Part shown: positions 1 through 13,071 of the stretch, piece by piece
Layout: each line of letters begins with the position of its first letter
How positions within the stretch are numbered: the first letter of the stretch is position 1
Assembly (NCBI RefSeq): GCF_051014445.1
Contig: NC_135136.1
Coordinates: 41,302,001-41,366,000 of the forward strand
Direction: 5' to 3'
DNA from: Colletes latitarsis
Taxonomy: Eukaryota; Arthropoda; Insecta; Hymenoptera; Colletidae
Length of the DNA stretch: 64,000 nt
Program-made: the position numbers and the translations under genes
The notes under the pieces: generated by a model
What the model was told of the DNA's origin: nothing
Database searches by the model: none
The model's input: the letters and a program-made list of their open reading frames with translations, nothing else

Positions 1-3000
1 TATGCGAACGATACTATCGCGATGGCTTTAATTTATTCCATCGCGGGCGCCATCGTTGTAAATTGAATACGTGACGTATCGTTTACAGGCACAACTAATT
101 TGACGCGCATTTCGAGCAATTAATAAACGATGCAACGGAGTTATATATCCAGCCGGAGCCGCTCGGCGAACCGAAAATTTTATTTCCCAAAGACACTATT
201 AATAGCGCCGGGAATGATTTGCCACGATCGCGGGCCCATTTTAATAAAACTTCCATCGTGTATCCGTCGTGATAATCGTTTCTATTTATTCACGCTTCTG
301 CCGGTGTTTTTTAGGGGTCGAATGAAAATTGTTAAGCGTTAGAATATTCCGGGGGATGGCGCACTTTGGGCCGTCGAAGCGAGTAAATACTAAATTCTTT
401 TCCACGTACGACTCGACGCAGTTATAATCGTTACTGCACCCTGGAGATAGAAGTATTTCTGTCCGCCAGAAGTACGCTGCAATTTTTCCCGGTCGCGTCT
501 CCGCCATTAGCCCCGAACGCGTTGTTCAGACTTACTGCATATTGATCCCATCAATCTCGACCGCTGCTTTCGCCCTTCTGTCTTTCCTTTTCGCGCGCGC
601 GGAAACGACCATAAATCCGAGAAGTTCTCGTCGCGTACGGTCGATACTCCGACCGCGTGCGTGAACGTAATGAGATCCGAGGTGGCTGTCTGCCTTTAAA
701 AAGTATATCTAATCAGGGATTTTAATGATTTTGCAAGATTTTTTGCCAGTAGCCGGTACTAATAAGAACAGATTGCGTAGCACCTCGTGATACACGCGTG
801 CATAATTGCCAGGTTTACGAAGGCCAGTTGTTCCGGCGTCTCCGTGCATTGAAACTATTTTTTCGTTCCAGAGGAAAAGCACGTTTACTCGCGTTATACC
901 GTGGTCGTATTTATGATTCCGAATGCTGCTCGAAACATTATCCGGGTCACGCTTTACGGCGTTGATAATCTATTGTTGCTATCGTACTAAATATTCATCA
1001 TCCTTTTTCCTCCGGAGAAGTATGTGGCGCACCGCTATTATAGTTGTCAGTACAACATTGGTGTAAACATTTTTACGGCGAGATGTGCATAACGCTTTGC
1101 TACCGCGATAGTAACTTTTCTTCTCACTGTCGACGAAATTGACGTTAAAAAAGAACGAAGCGATACAAGGGACTTCGTTAGAAAGTCGGTTTTAATATCT
1201 CGTATGTAATATTTTACGTTTATTTTATATCAGGTTTAGTGGATTACGTTTTTCAATTTCTAAATTCTACCACTACAAGGATATGTCGTGCTTGAAATCT
1301 GCATTATGGGTTCATCAAAATTGCGAAGTATCAGAAAACACACAGAATTTATTAATGTCCCGAAGTGGCGTTAATTAGTATAAATACACGTTCGCTGATC
1401 GTTATTATTTTATATTGGTTTTAGTTATGCTTCTTGGCCGCATTTTTTATCGTTACATAAATTTGATATTCATTGGACAGGTATAATTTAGGAAACCGGT
1501 TGTTTAATTGTACCATTTAGATTATGTAGCAGAAAGATACACAACAAATTAATTTATTCTGGATGTAAGTTTTAATATAGAATAATAAACGTCTTGAAGA
1601 TCAATCTATAATTTCCAATCTTGATTTGCGTACAAATTAGCACCGATAGGAAACTCTCCATTTATATATTATTAACGACGAGAAAAAGTGAAATAGAATT
1701 AGAGTACCGGGAAGTACGTAATTATTCACGGTATGTGGCTGCAGCCGTCAATTTCTAAGACCATTAATATCGCGATCATCCGATAATTTAATATCACTTA
1801 ACTCCTGTTGGCAGCAACTTGTGGAAGCACTTAGGGGCAGAAATTTATTCGAAATCGTTAAAATCGTGTCTAATAAAATACGCGAATAATTTAACGCGTC
1901 TCAGAGTCGTTAGAATATACCGGTTGCAGTCGTATCGAATAAACAGATAGAATGACGTGAACGCGAGCGAAGAACTTTTTCCTCCGCCATTGAAATTAAT
2001 CGCGAAATCGTCGGTTGATGGTTTCAGCAGTCGACTTGGAAGCGTGAAATTTTAAGAATAATCCGTAACGCGGTAACGAGGCGAACGAGCAATCTGGTTG
2101 CGCTTTTATGCGCCGTTTGGCACACGAGACGCACGTCGCACCTATAAAACGCATAAAACGTCAGGTATAAATGGCCGGGCGCGCTCTCTTTCGACCGAAC
2201 CTTTTAAAACGCGCGCCTCCGCCTCGGCAGGATTCAGTAAAAGTTGCCTTTTGTTTGATAGCCAACTAAATCGGCCCGGCAACCCCCTAATGCGTCATTA
2301 CTGTCGGGTTTTACGACTGCCTCGTATCATTTCACTTAAGTATATTGATATGGCAACGAGTTCTTGACCTGCCTCAACGCCAACGGTCCTGCTATACCTA
2401 CTTCTGCCGTGTACAAACATGCTTTCGTCAGGGGTTCTGCTTTATGCAGTCTTCGACACGCTTCTACGACAGTAATTGCCACTCCTAATTACAACAGAGC
2501 ACCTTTACAAGAGAATCTACTGAAATTTAAACATTAATAATCAAGATGTTACGTGCAATTTTAGCAAACGAACCCAGAAGCGTTGTCTGTAATTCCAATG
2601 ATTTTCTGATTTTTTTTGCAAGTGCATTTACAGGTTTTGCTTTTTACCATCGTTTGCCATTATCAACGTATGCATCGAACGTTACCACGCGAGGCCATAA
2701 TCGTCTCCGCATCCGTGGGACACTTTTCACGGATGCGAACGATCGACAACGGCGTCGTTTCGTCGACGACCATACGTCATTGATAATAACACGTTATCTC
2801 CGCGCTGCCACTCTCAAAGTTCAAACTGTCCTTCCAGAATATTCCGAGACACGCTCGGTTATTGGAGCGGTAAAGTGAGTTTACCGAGTGTTACCATCCG
2901 CGAGAATCGACTTCCACGTTTCAATCGATGGAGCATGGCAACCCTAAAATTTGCTACCAACCTTCGAGATTCACGTTGCATCTTTTAGAGAACTTGAGAG

Positions 3001-3308
3001 AACTTACCCCTAAAAGTCTGAGCACTTTGGAGAAGCAATAGGAACTCCTAGCGTTGAAATCACACCGAAAACACCGATTCTAACGATATCACGGATCACG
3101 ATGGACACTTTTTCTGTCAGAGCAGACGCGAGGATGGTGTTAGAGCCGCGTTGGCCAGAGCCGAACTAAACTCTAGTTCGCTTAACCCCACGGGTTCTGC
3201 TCATCGTCAAACGGACCCTGTCCTTGACAACGAAGGAAAAAAAATCGTCTAGCTTCAATGAGGGACACGGGAGGGAAAAAAAAGCAGAAACCCCAAAATG
3301 GGCAATTG
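1..3308. other. Gene-free region, AT-rich in the middle
   Basis: I see no supported gene here. The stretch from about 960 to 1930 is clearly richer in A and T than most of the window and has no open frame of note. From about 1930 the composition returns to the CpG-rich average. Short open frames near 2098-2367 and 2546-2878 have no recognisable motif and a composition that looks random. No transposon ends or tandem repeats were seen. Confidence 0.6.
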
Positions 3309-3309
3309 T

Positions 3310-3480
3310 AGGGTTTACGAGGTCAAGCCGAGCATAAACGGTTAGTTTCAGTCACAGGCGGGATCCGACGGCTCGGCATGGCCACTTCCGACGGATTGGT
3401 CTTGTAGACTTTACCTGTTATCCGGCTGTGACCCTTTACGAGTATCCTTGTCATAAACCGATCTTTTGTCACAGTCCTTT
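3310..3480 (+). repeat. Diverged duplication, copy A, with nested hairpin
   Basis: This segment shares two collinear blocks with 4283-4460 on the same strand. The first block is 19 identical bases (3310-3328 against 4283-4301). The second is 36 bases at 3424-3459 against 4393-4428, with 8 differences, 7 of them transitions. The block spacing is similar (114 and 110 bases). Inside the second block, TTTACGA (3435-3441) can pair with TCATAAA (3451-3457), with one C-A mismatch, around a 9-base loop. In this copy an outer stem CTGTGAC/GTCACAG (3426-3432 with 3468-3474) encloses it. Whether it is a transcribed RNA, a regulatory duplicate or an old repeat cannot be told from one copy pair. Confidence 0.75.
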
Positions 3481-3481
3481 T

Positions 3482-4282
3482 TTACGAAAAAACGTGGCAA
3501 TCTTTTTCCACGAATCGTCCTCGTCGCCCAAGTAACCGGCGTCTACGCTTTCGTAACGTTAAAAGAACACTCTTTCGCGTTGCTTTGTAGGATCTGATGG
3601 CAAACAATGTTATTTTCATGGGATTTGCATTTGTATTTGAGTTCTGATCTCAGATTCTCGATGATGGAATAAACTATATTTTAAACTATTAATGAGTATG
3701 CTTGCTGATGTTTTAACTACTCGAAGAGGCGAATATTTATCGATATAAACTGCTACTTGATAATGGGAGGGTGCTGTTATCCACACGAACAGTATGGAAA
3801 TAATGAAACTCAATACTGCACGTCATCGATGGCACATATTGTATATTATTAAATTTACGTTTCTACATGTTGCAAACTCTCAGCTAATTCTTTGTGTTGT
3901 ATAAATATCATACAACGAATATATGCACTGACTTCTCTAAATCGTCGATCTGCAGAAAAAGAGCTCGATTTCTACGAACGTCGAAGGTTGCTCCGAACTT
4001 CGCGATAAGGGGATGTCGAAACAAGTCGGCCATATTACTCCTCGCGTTTGGAGAACGCGTTAAACGTAACCATAACCGGCTCGTACGCGATAATCAACGT
4101 TTCTACGACGCGTAACAGTTTAATTCCCGCGATAAACAGTGTTCTACAATATTATACATCACGGGCGAAACGAGCGACGCTGGCATTTGTAATTCGAACG
4201 CGAAAAAGTCAGCGAGGGAAGTCCGGAGGATCGTTTGGACTGTTAAGAAACAACAAGTTTTACTCTTAAAGCTGGAATTTCG
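3482..4282. other. Gene-free spacer between the two duplication copies
   Basis: No gene is supported. Two overlapping open frames of 73 codons (3894-4115 and 4048-4269) have no recognisable domain. One GCCATATT motif lies at 4029-4036. Confidence 0.55.
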
Positions 4283-4460
4283 AGGGTTTACGAGGTCAAG
4301 CGAATCGTGAGGCGTCTGATTTCAACGAGTCGAAGCGCAACGACCTTGCAGGTTTGCCTTTTTACCGTCCCACCCCCCTCGGACCCCTCGTCGGCTATGA
4401 CCCTTTATGGGTACTCCTGCCATAAACACCCTCTCTGTCACCCCGTTAAATGCTTTTTTA
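4283..4460 (+). repeat. Diverged duplication, copy B, with perfect 7-bp hairpin
   Basis: This is the partner of 3310-3480, about 970 bases downstream in the same orientation. The inner stem is perfect here: TTTATGG (4404-4410) with CCATAAA (4420-4426) around a 9-base loop. Against copy A, the loop-closing pair is G-C here and A-T there, which is one compensatory change. The neighbouring T-A pair is a C-A mismatch in copy A. The outer stem of copy A is reduced to four pairs here. A CT-rich run precedes the hairpin. No open frame is shared by the two copies, so the similarity is not protein-coding. Confidence 0.75.
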
Positions 4461-4979
4461 GCCAAAGCGCCCGTTTTTAACAACCCTTGAGAGACCTCGG
4501 ACCCATCCTACCCTCGCCTCTTTCAGCCTCGACGACAGCCGTGGAGAAAAAAGCCGCACTATTGCAGGAAACGCGGCACCCGGGCTATTCTTTCCCGAGG
4601 TTTTTACGAGCAGCCTTGAAATTCCTTGCAATTTCGTAACTGCCCTCCTAGCTGCTGGGTTACGAACGCTTTTTTAAGGTCTTTTTGTGGCCACGTCGAA
4701 CGGAGACGCAGACAGAGAGAAAAGAACGACGCGGAAGGCTGGGGGTACATAAAACACGGACCTTTGCGAGTCCTTGAGCGACAGGAGAATATCCGGCTGT
4801 TTAAGGAAATTGCGTGGACCGTCACACCGATTCCCAAGGCAATTTTCATGAGGTCAGGTAAAAAGCTCGATTTTAAAAAAGTGGGGGGCCCGTGGCTCGC
4901 TGGTTCCGGAGTTTACTTTCCGACGCTGACTCGGTTGGTCGTTCGTCGCGTGAATTTTTCCTTTTTTCTTTTCCTCCAG

Positions 4980-5022
4980 TATGTGTATCCTCGATTTCCG
5001 GCGGCAGAGCGACGGCACTTAG
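4980..5022 (+). other. Exon-like segment with acceptor and donor sites
   Basis: A pyrimidine tract ending in TTTTCCTCCAG precedes position 4980, and CTTAG followed by GTAAGATT follows 5022, so both ends look like good splice sites. The 43 bases between are open and lie inside the longest open frame of the window (4626-5219, 197 codons). That frame has no recognisable domain, and its composition (many Arg, Phe, Ser) is not convincing. A 43-base exon would be a microexon that shifts phase. Splice-like pairs this short also arise by chance, so this is a weak candidate. Confidence 0.15.
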
Positions 5023-5219
5023 GTAAGATTGTTAAGTCTTTTACGATCACGGTCGCAGGTAGCCTCCGACGCGCTCGTGCGCGTCAGGTAATTAGATCCT
5101 CCGCGGCAATCGTGAATTTATTCGCGTCTTTCTTCGTGCCATTCTCGCCCGAAGAATGTCCCGATGTACAATACGATCGCTTTTTCTTCTCGCGTACGTG
5201 CCGTTGCAAATTGCCTTGA

Positions 5220-8200
5220 ACCCTCGGCCCGTTACGTCGGATTGAGACATCCACGCGAGACTGACGCGCATACGGTGCAGATCATACGAGCTCGAGGACG
5301 TGACGGGAATTATCGGCGGCTAGAGTAACTCGTTGCATAAAAGTTTAAACAAGGCAATGATCGCTTAAGATTGCCGACGACTCCCAGCGGGACGCAGATG
5401 GTTTCTTTTGGACGTCCGTTGCGCGCTGGCTCCTGTTTCATTGCGCAATTTCTCTCCCGGCGAACAAAGAATCGCTATCTCGGTTTTCTTCTGCAACCCG
5501 ATATTCGGAGAAGAAACGCGCGCGCCTCCATTTATCGAAAACTGGTTGTTTCCGCCGTTACGCGCGATCTCACGCTCCGTATTTACGTCACAAGTTGCAA
5601 TGTCCACTATTTTAGCCCAAATTCTCGAACAGAAAGCATGTATTTTGATCCGAGATACTTCGAAACCAATTTACAGACACTTTGAAAAATCCTACGAAAC
5701 CCTTGCAATATCATTTTTCTCGTGACCCTGTTCCGAATAGCTTCGAGTGGGGTTGCACTTTCTCGTAAACGGTAGAAAAGTAAACGCGTTCATTTGAGGG
5801 AGGGGGAGAGGGGGAAATAAAATAATGATCGACGGGTAGAATTAATTTTAACGATCGAAGGCGATGCCCGTATATGGAACCCGAACAATAGAATGTAGGT
5901 TGCGAAGGCAGAGCTAGGAGGGCGAGAATTTCGATTCGGGGATAGCTCGTCCACCACCCCTCCCATCCCACCCTCTCCGGTCCCGGGTCCTCTTTTTCTT
6001 CCCGGCACTTGGCAACAGCCGCTAATGCATTCGCGTCCGCAGTACCGATAAATAATTCACTCTAATGCAACGGAATTACAATGTAACGTAACGCTCGCAG
6101 TCACCGCATAAATAGTAATCATTTCCATCGCATTAGCGACGCGCCGAATGTTCGACCAGTATAAACCGCCCGGGGGCGTTCGCTGCGTTATTTGTAAAAT
6201 CATTCATACCGAATGCGACCATGTGCATGTTTCATGAAGTCAATCTAAACGCAGGCGTGGCGGTCAATCTAAACGCGAGGTACGCGTAATCTTCGAAACG
6301 GACGCGTTGTTTCGCGCACGAATCGGGCCGTATAACCTAGATCGAAGCGTTTCCGGCGGGACCACGGTCGAAATCGTGCCTCCCTCCACCCCAACGTAGA
6401 TTCGAAAGAGTTTCAACGATGGCTTAGCGGCACGCAACCGTGGATCGTAGGTAGCCCGGGTTCCACGCATTTATCCATGGAAATAGGAAGCGTTGCTCCT
6501 GCGCGAATGGGTAAATAGGTATCGATAGATGCATAAAGCCAGTGGCGGAGAGGCCGCGGCCATTCGCATTGTGCCCGTCGGCAGGGTGGAGCTTTCCACG
6601 GATACACGGGGCGAGAAAGAGACAGGAAGAGGAGAAACCGGGAGGGAATCGAGGGAGGGCGACGGGAAACGGGACGACGAGAGGGAATAGCGCGCGGCGG
6701 TCCATAACATGCGGTAGTAACTAACCGGATTCCGGTGGGCTATGCGCGGCAGCACCATCGCCCCATACGGCGTAGAATATGGGGAATCTATGGGCTCATA
6801 TCCACGACCCAAACTGTACACTAGCCAAATGGACGCGGCAATAACGGCCCGTTAACGCTAATTCGCGGAATTCTGATTGACGATGGCCGCAGGGAGCGGG
6901 TGTGCCCCTCAATTTCTGTCTCTCCGCACTCTCTCGCCGCGGTTCCTCTCTCTATAACCCTCTGTACGCGCTCTCCTCACTTTACGGATACTATACGGCC
7001 CCCCTCCCCGGGCGATCACTGGCGCCGAAAATATTTTTCGCGCCTAGCTTTTCTCGTTTTATCGTATTTTTTTTTTTTCGTGTACAAGTTTCACGAGGAT
7101 CGTTCGTAAAACGCGACGGTGCGCTCGGCGATCGTGCACGATCTCCGACACCCGATGCTGCGACATCGATCCCCGTATCTGCGACGCCAATGCACGCTGT
7201 GTTCCCTATTCCTCTTCCTCCCGCCGGTACACGCACTTGCTCTCCGCCTGCTTTACGCCACGAATCCCAAATGCGAGCCCAAACGTCGCGAGTCAACCCT
7301 AAAAATCCCAGTCTGCAACTTGTCTTCGAGGAATTCGAAATGGAGGAGAATCTCCTAGAGAGTACGAAAACCTACGTAGTTTCTGATCTAATCAAATCTT
7401 CATTCTGATCTCAAGCCAACTGTGCATACGTATTTTTCGTGAGAAATGAGAAACGACCGCAGAGTAAATAATGTGACGCGTATTACCGTCATCAATATTT
7501 CTGAAAAGTGTATTATTTACTCCCTTGTCTGCGGCTTGGCATAATTTCCAATGACGCGTCAGTGACTTTGAATGTCGAAATCCAACGTTGGACACTGTTC
7601 GCGTTAATGTAACGTTCTCAGATAATTTTGATATTTTGAGAAAAACTTCAAACGAATAGTTAAGTAACAAACTAGACATTTTATCGTGCCAGAGAACCGA
7701 AACTTTCCAATCGTGATCGAAGTATGAATTCACACGATACGTTGCTTCGTTGATCCTTGAACGCTAACGATGGATGACAAAGGGGGATGACTTTTGGATC
7801 GATCGCGCGTAAGATTGACAATTCGGCGATTTCGCGGCCGCGAGCGAGGTTTTCTTCGTCCCGTGAAACGGTTTTTTTTACGATTCGATGAGATCACCAT
7901 TTTAATTGCATTCCTGAACGAAACCTATCGCAACAAACATTGCGTGCGTTCGAACCTTCCAATTAAAGCCGACCGTTTGCCGCATTTCACCGTTTATTTA
8001 TAGACACACGGTTAGCACGCACGCTTTTGCCGCTGGATGCTCACCCTCGTAAATGTGTCGACGTTTCGCAAAATGCATAGTCGCCAGAATTTGCTAAGAG
8101 CGTGAAATTACGTGCCGCGGCATCCTCGTAACTTCTGACCATTTTGTAGCGACAGTTCCGCCTAAAATTAATACAACGAGGCCGTTAAATCAGTGTCAAT

Positions 8201-10254
8201 TAAATTGAAATTTACCTACGACTTCTGAGCCCCGACGAACCGAATGAAAACGTTATCCGGGGTGGAAACCAATTAATTGTATAAATAGAGCGCCAGGAAT
8301 CGTCTTTCGATCCGGCCGCGTTGAAAAGCTTCGCCGGGCCGACTTTTCGCCGGAACGAGGGGGACAAGTTGAATGAGCCCGAAATAAAGAAAAATCGAAC
8401 GGGGGACCAGTCGGACCAGTTCGCCATTTTGAACTCGCGAGAAACGCCACTGTAAAGCGGTTTTTAGGCCCACCGCGTAGTCACCGTTATCGTTAATGCG
8501 CCAGATTAGCGTCTGTATTTTGCAAACAAACGAAAACGTTCAAAGATACGTTAACTCTTCCTTCGAATCGAGCAAATGTTTACCCAATAAAGATTAATTA
8601 ATCCGCGAAATAAGACAGCTCGCGATTTCTTTTAAAAATCTTTCTAGTCGTTCTAAACATTTACCGCGAAATATTCGTAAGCAGTCGTTTCCTTCGAGTT
8701 CGCAGGAGCGTCGCGACGGCGTTCAAGGTTTTCATTACCACGATTTCCCATTGGCTCGTAATTCTGAAAAGTTGCCGGGGAAATAGTATGAATTTGCCCA
8801 CACGTGTCTCGTTACCAGTAGTTTTGGGATCGCCGGTGGCTGCGGATTAGGGCAACCATATGGGTAGCAGGTACGAGCCCCTATTCCTGGAATATTGCAG
8901 GATAAGAGACTGGACCCAATTAAAACGCTAATAACAAGCGTTGTCCGACCAACTTGTTCTCCCTTCCTCCTCCGCCGCGAAAGAGAATTTACACGTGGAT
9001 GGTTGCAGCAGTTTCCGCTACTCCGGAGTATTTTAACGTCCGTCGACGATGACGCGAACTCCACTGTTCTTGTTCTTTTACAACTCGCGTATCGCCGTCG
9101 CGTAATCCTAACTCGAACTTCCTCGTGCATTTTTTCGCCAATTTTCCGCAGGATAAATGAATATTTAAATAGTTAACCAATCAAACGGTACTCGAACCAA
9201 AACGCTGGAAGCGTGGTTGCGTTTGTTACTCGAATTTTCGAGTTGTTTTCGGTCGATGATTCGATCTCGCTATAATTAACGCGCGCGTAATCGTCGAATA
9301 CGGAGTACAAGTGCTCCGGGACGAAGACTGCTGTCTGACTCATTTCCAGACCCGTTCGCCCGGAATTGCCACCGTTTCTTTGATGCGGGAACCGTGTCAA
9401 ACGTGACGCCACTCTTTAATCCGAACGGCCCTTTGATTCGTGAGAAAATCGCCATTTCGAACACGCCGCGCGCGTGTAAATCGTCGGATAATCAGGTGTC
9501 TCTCTTAGTCAGATCTCTTGTACGTGCACTTGACATTCTTCGTAGCAATTCGGTTCTCCTTGGGTGGCCGGATGTACGGTTGCACCGATATTAGGAAGTA
9601 ATAGCGTCACTCTGAACGCACAGTCGATTAGCATTATCGGGCAATGGCGGTGTATCGGACGATGGATCAAACCGCCTCGGAATTCTTAAACGCAACAACA
9701 GAAATTAGCTTAAATTCCCGTTCCGCGTCGATGCTACGTACGGAATGGCTACGCGTACTCGATATAATTTCCATCGCGACGTAATACCAATCTTGGCGCA
9801 CCTGTTCGAACCGCGTCGTTATCTATGCAAATTAACGCAACTGGTTAAATCGCGGTTTCATACGGATTTCTTATCGGTTCCTAGCCTGCAGCGTTTGCTC
9901 GTCCCCGGACCGGCTAATGCCTCTTAATTGAGACGCTATCGGCTGGGATTTCACTTCTGTCGTTATAATAATATTAAAATAGCGCTCTCGCTACCGGAAT
10001 CGGCAATTACAAGCTTGTTAATTACGACGTTATGTATACAGAATGTAACCGTAAGCACACGCGAGAAGTGATTCTTGGGAGTTTAAGCTACAGATACCGA
10101 TGGCTCGTTAACATTTCGTCCCTCTTACCGTCACCGTAACGGCCATCAGTTTCTGCATTTTACGAACTCCGAGGCGGCTCCGTGATGCTCGTGGAAACGT
10201 CACTCGACGGCCACTTTGGCCGACTGTATGGTTCCCTGACCTATACGCTGTAGC
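5220..10254. other. Gene-free region
   Basis: Nothing here is supported as a gene. Purine-rich runs occur at about 5795-5820 and 6600-6690 and pyrimidine-rich runs at about 6900-6985. A GCCATTTT motif lies at 8423-8430. Open frames on both strands, up to 168 codons at 6902-7408, overlap one another, are rich in Ser, Pro and Arg, and end without recognisable motifs. A minus-strand frame at 7392-7733 (113 codons) is less biased but also unrecognised. Confidence 0.6.
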
Positions 10255-10270
10255 TTCTCTCTCTCTCTCT
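10255..10270 (+). repeat. (CT)8 microsatellite
   Basis: Eight CT dinucleotides in a row, followed by a further pyrimidine-rich stretch to about 10280. On the minus strand this reads GAGAG, the binding motif of insect GAGA-type factors, but simple slippage explains it equally well. Confidence 0.9.
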
Positions 10271-12480
10271 TGTCCTCTCTATGCTTTCGAGTACCTCGTC
10301 GCGCGTATATCTAGCGAAACTTTTACCTGCATTTGTAAATCTTCCGCCTACGTGTCGCGCGGTAAACTTCCGAGTGCTGTAATCGTTACTCAGCCGGAGT
10401 TAACTTTGTATAAAATTATACCGGGATAGACATCGCCGGGATGTACGTTTCTCGCGGGAAATTTTATCGAGACGCGCTGGAAGTGCACGGATACTCTCGA
10501 GCGGAAGAAAGCGGCGTAAATACGTCGTAAGTTCTCGTTATGGAATCACGACGCCCGGGTCGCGCGTAATTCGTGTCGAACGCCGTTACTCGAAAAAATC
10601 TTTTATTTATCTCGAACGTTCGATTAAAGCAACTTTTCCGTGGAGCCAGGTCCCCCCGAAAGCTGCCCGAAAACCGTTTTCCGTCGCTCTTTTGTCGCCT
10701 CGAACGGTCTCCGGAGCGCGCCTCCCCAGCGTCACGTAAGAACGTCCAGAAATCAGATTGTAGACGCATATACGCGCCTCTCCCGAGACGCCTGTATACG
10801 TGGAAGCACGGCTGAGATTCCCAAGAAGATGAAAGAGAGAAAATCATGGGTGTGCAGGTAAACCGAGTTCGTGGCTTTCGTCGTGTCTGGCCTACGTTGA
10901 CCGAATGCATTAATCACTCGTGCCCCGGCAGCATGCAGTTGCATTTCGCCTCCCTGCGGCTCCCTTCGAGCCCTAGTCGATCGTACACGGTCACGCAGCG
11001 CACAAAAATACAAGACTCCGACGAGGACTGCTTTGTACGCGCGCTGGTACCTGCAGCCGGGCGCCAAAACCGAACAAACACCCTCCTGCGTCCACGAAAA
11101 ATAATGGTTGGAACTCTTTTTCGTCGATTGCTCGTCGCGTGGAATATACAAGTCGCAGACATGTTTTATTCGGCTCTGTTGGTCACGTGTAAAGTGTCAG
11201 GCGCGATTCCGACGTGGAAAAACCGAAACTTGGAGTCGTATGGAAGTCGACACAGGAAAATGTCCGCCATTTCTTGGAGTGTTTGCACGCTTTTAACGTG
11301 GCCCTGCAGCCTCGAAATCGTAGCTCATCGGGGATAAGGTGCATCCGCGGGAATCGTTGAAGTATATTCGGGCGTACGATAAATATTCATGGGGCTGTCC
11401 GGCGATCCTGGTTATTCCGCGAACATATAAATGGACGTTAAAATTTTTTAACGTTCCCGGTGCATACGCGAGAGCGAGAAGGGGTTGAAGACTGGTGGTT
11501 TACAAACGACCGGCACGTACGGTTGGTCGTCAAAACTGTACCTCAAAGAGATTCCAACGAAGCGTACAGTAAACTCGGTTATCACAGCCCCGCGGTATTA
11601 TCCGCGAAATCTAATTGCTGATACTACGTGAAACAACGCCGGGTGTCTTAGGTTAATGTGACGCGGAGGTCTGATATGGTACCAGCAACAAACGCAGCGG
11701 CCCCCGGAATGAATAATTCAAGCCACCATGGCGGCGCGCAACCAGCCCCGATGCTAGAGGCTCTTTCGCGCGCGCGGGACGCGAACCTCGAGCATTCCTG
11801 CACGCATTCGCCCGCTCGCGATTGTAAATCTCGACACTGCGGGGTTATATGGTGGATGTTATGCGCCAATGAGCACTGGACGATGAAATACGCGACCTTG
11901 CTTCGTTGCGTTACCTTTGTCGTTGCTCGTTCGCTCGCGGATCCGCTACCAACGCGTTTTCCCGATTTCACGACGCCATCTTGACGCCGTCACCGAGCAC
12001 CCTTCGACACCTTCGCCGTCAGATAATTGGAAACCACGTAGCTTGAAATTTAAATCGAAGGTTACTTGTTCCAAGGAAAAGTTGTACGTTTGCGGAACGA
12101 TCGCGAGCACCGATTTTGATTTAACAGGTGGGACGTTCGCGGGAAATCGATATCGCAGCGTGGACGCTTCGAGCTACGCGATAAATCACCGACACTCCAT
12201 CATCACTCGATAAAGATCGTGATTCTTTCGTTGGTCCATCGATCTCCGTTGGATTCGCGCTTCCACCTTATCGGTATCGTGTCCCGGGGCCACGGCTCGT
12301 CCCGAGATTCAATAATTCGATAAAATTCCATCGGATCGTTCGCGCGGCAACGCGAGGCCGCTAATACTTTATGGTAATTATTATAACTTTATTTCGTTTC
12401 GATCGTTTTGCCGGAGTCGTTCGATAAAACGCCCGGAGATTTAATGGCCGAAACGCGTTCGTCCGTTTCTTGGCGCGCGA
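10271..12480. other. Gene-free region with long overlapping open frames
   Basis: Open frames of up to 163 codons (10846-11337 plus, 10464-10910 minus, 11648-11971 minus) overlap on opposite strands. None has a motif, hydrophobic pattern or composition that I recognise as a protein. CpG is dense, which lowers stop-codon frequency and explains the openings. A GCCATCTT motif lies at 11975-11982. Confidence 0.55.
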
Positions 12481-12855
12481 TTTAAATTGTAAATGAAACG
12501 GCGATCAATTTCTTCGCCGCGGCGGGGCGAAAAAGAAAGGCGAGAGGCCGGCGATCCGAGCACGCACCGCGGGGCCCGCGACACGCGAAATTACTTCGAT
12601 TTGGAAAACCCCCAAGGAGAGAGGAGGAGGGGGGGCGAAGGGGGGAAAAAAACGTCTCTATCTTTAGAGTCCCGGCGAAGACGTACACGCTCCGGAGCGT
12701 GCAGTACCAACAACCCCGGGGCGTTCTCCTCCATCTGATAAATAATCGATTCGCGATGGCCGTCCTCGGGAATAAATCCAGCGGGGCAGGCTCATCCGTC
12801 TGGGACAGCGACCGCGAAAACGTATGGAGGCGTTTGGTATATAGCGGCTTGGTGG
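12481..12855. other. GC-rich, purine-rich block
   Basis: This block is strongly GC- and G-rich, with runs of GAGG and GGGG at about 12615-12650. Open frames occur on both strands only because of the base bias. It directly precedes the exon-like segment that ends at 13067 and could be part of a promoter-proximal CpG-rich region, but no TATA box or initiator could be assigned. Confidence 0.4.
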
Positions 12856-13067
12856 TTGCTCGTCGCTGTTTACGGTGGTTCGTTATACGCTGACGAGGTG
12901 TACGAGGTTATACGAGGTGGTAGATATGCGCCGCAGTATCTAAGAGGGGCAGTAGCGATCGTAATTCTCGTCCTGGCGACTCCGGTGTGTTCCTTTGCGC
13001 CGTTCTCGAACTCGAACGCTCGGGCCCCGGCGAGCTGTGTTGGTGCTCGTGTCCGCGATGGTCGAAG
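12856..13067 (+). other. Possible 5' exon ending in a strong donor site
   Basis: The sequence TCGAAG followed by GTAAGC at the 3' edge is a near-consensus splice donor (GT at 13068). Upstream, one frame is open for 71 codons from 12856 and includes a short hydrophobic stretch (residues about 31-45, rich in Ala, Val, Ile and Leu) that resembles a signal or membrane segment. Three TACGAGG-type repeats lie at about 12893-12920. No similarity to a known family was recognised. It could be a 5' untranslated or first coding exon, or chance. Only transcript data would decide. Confidence 0.17.
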
Positions 13068-13071
13068 GTAA

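Noticed and set aside
4626..5219. Longest open frame (197 codons)
   Set aside because: It has no domain, biased composition and a 43-base exon-like core with splice sites that contradict a continuous frame. CpG-rich DNA gives long frames by chance here.
6538..6560. CAGTGGCGGAG as a second hAT end
   Set aside because: No matching inverted end or octamer duplication was found within a plausible distance.
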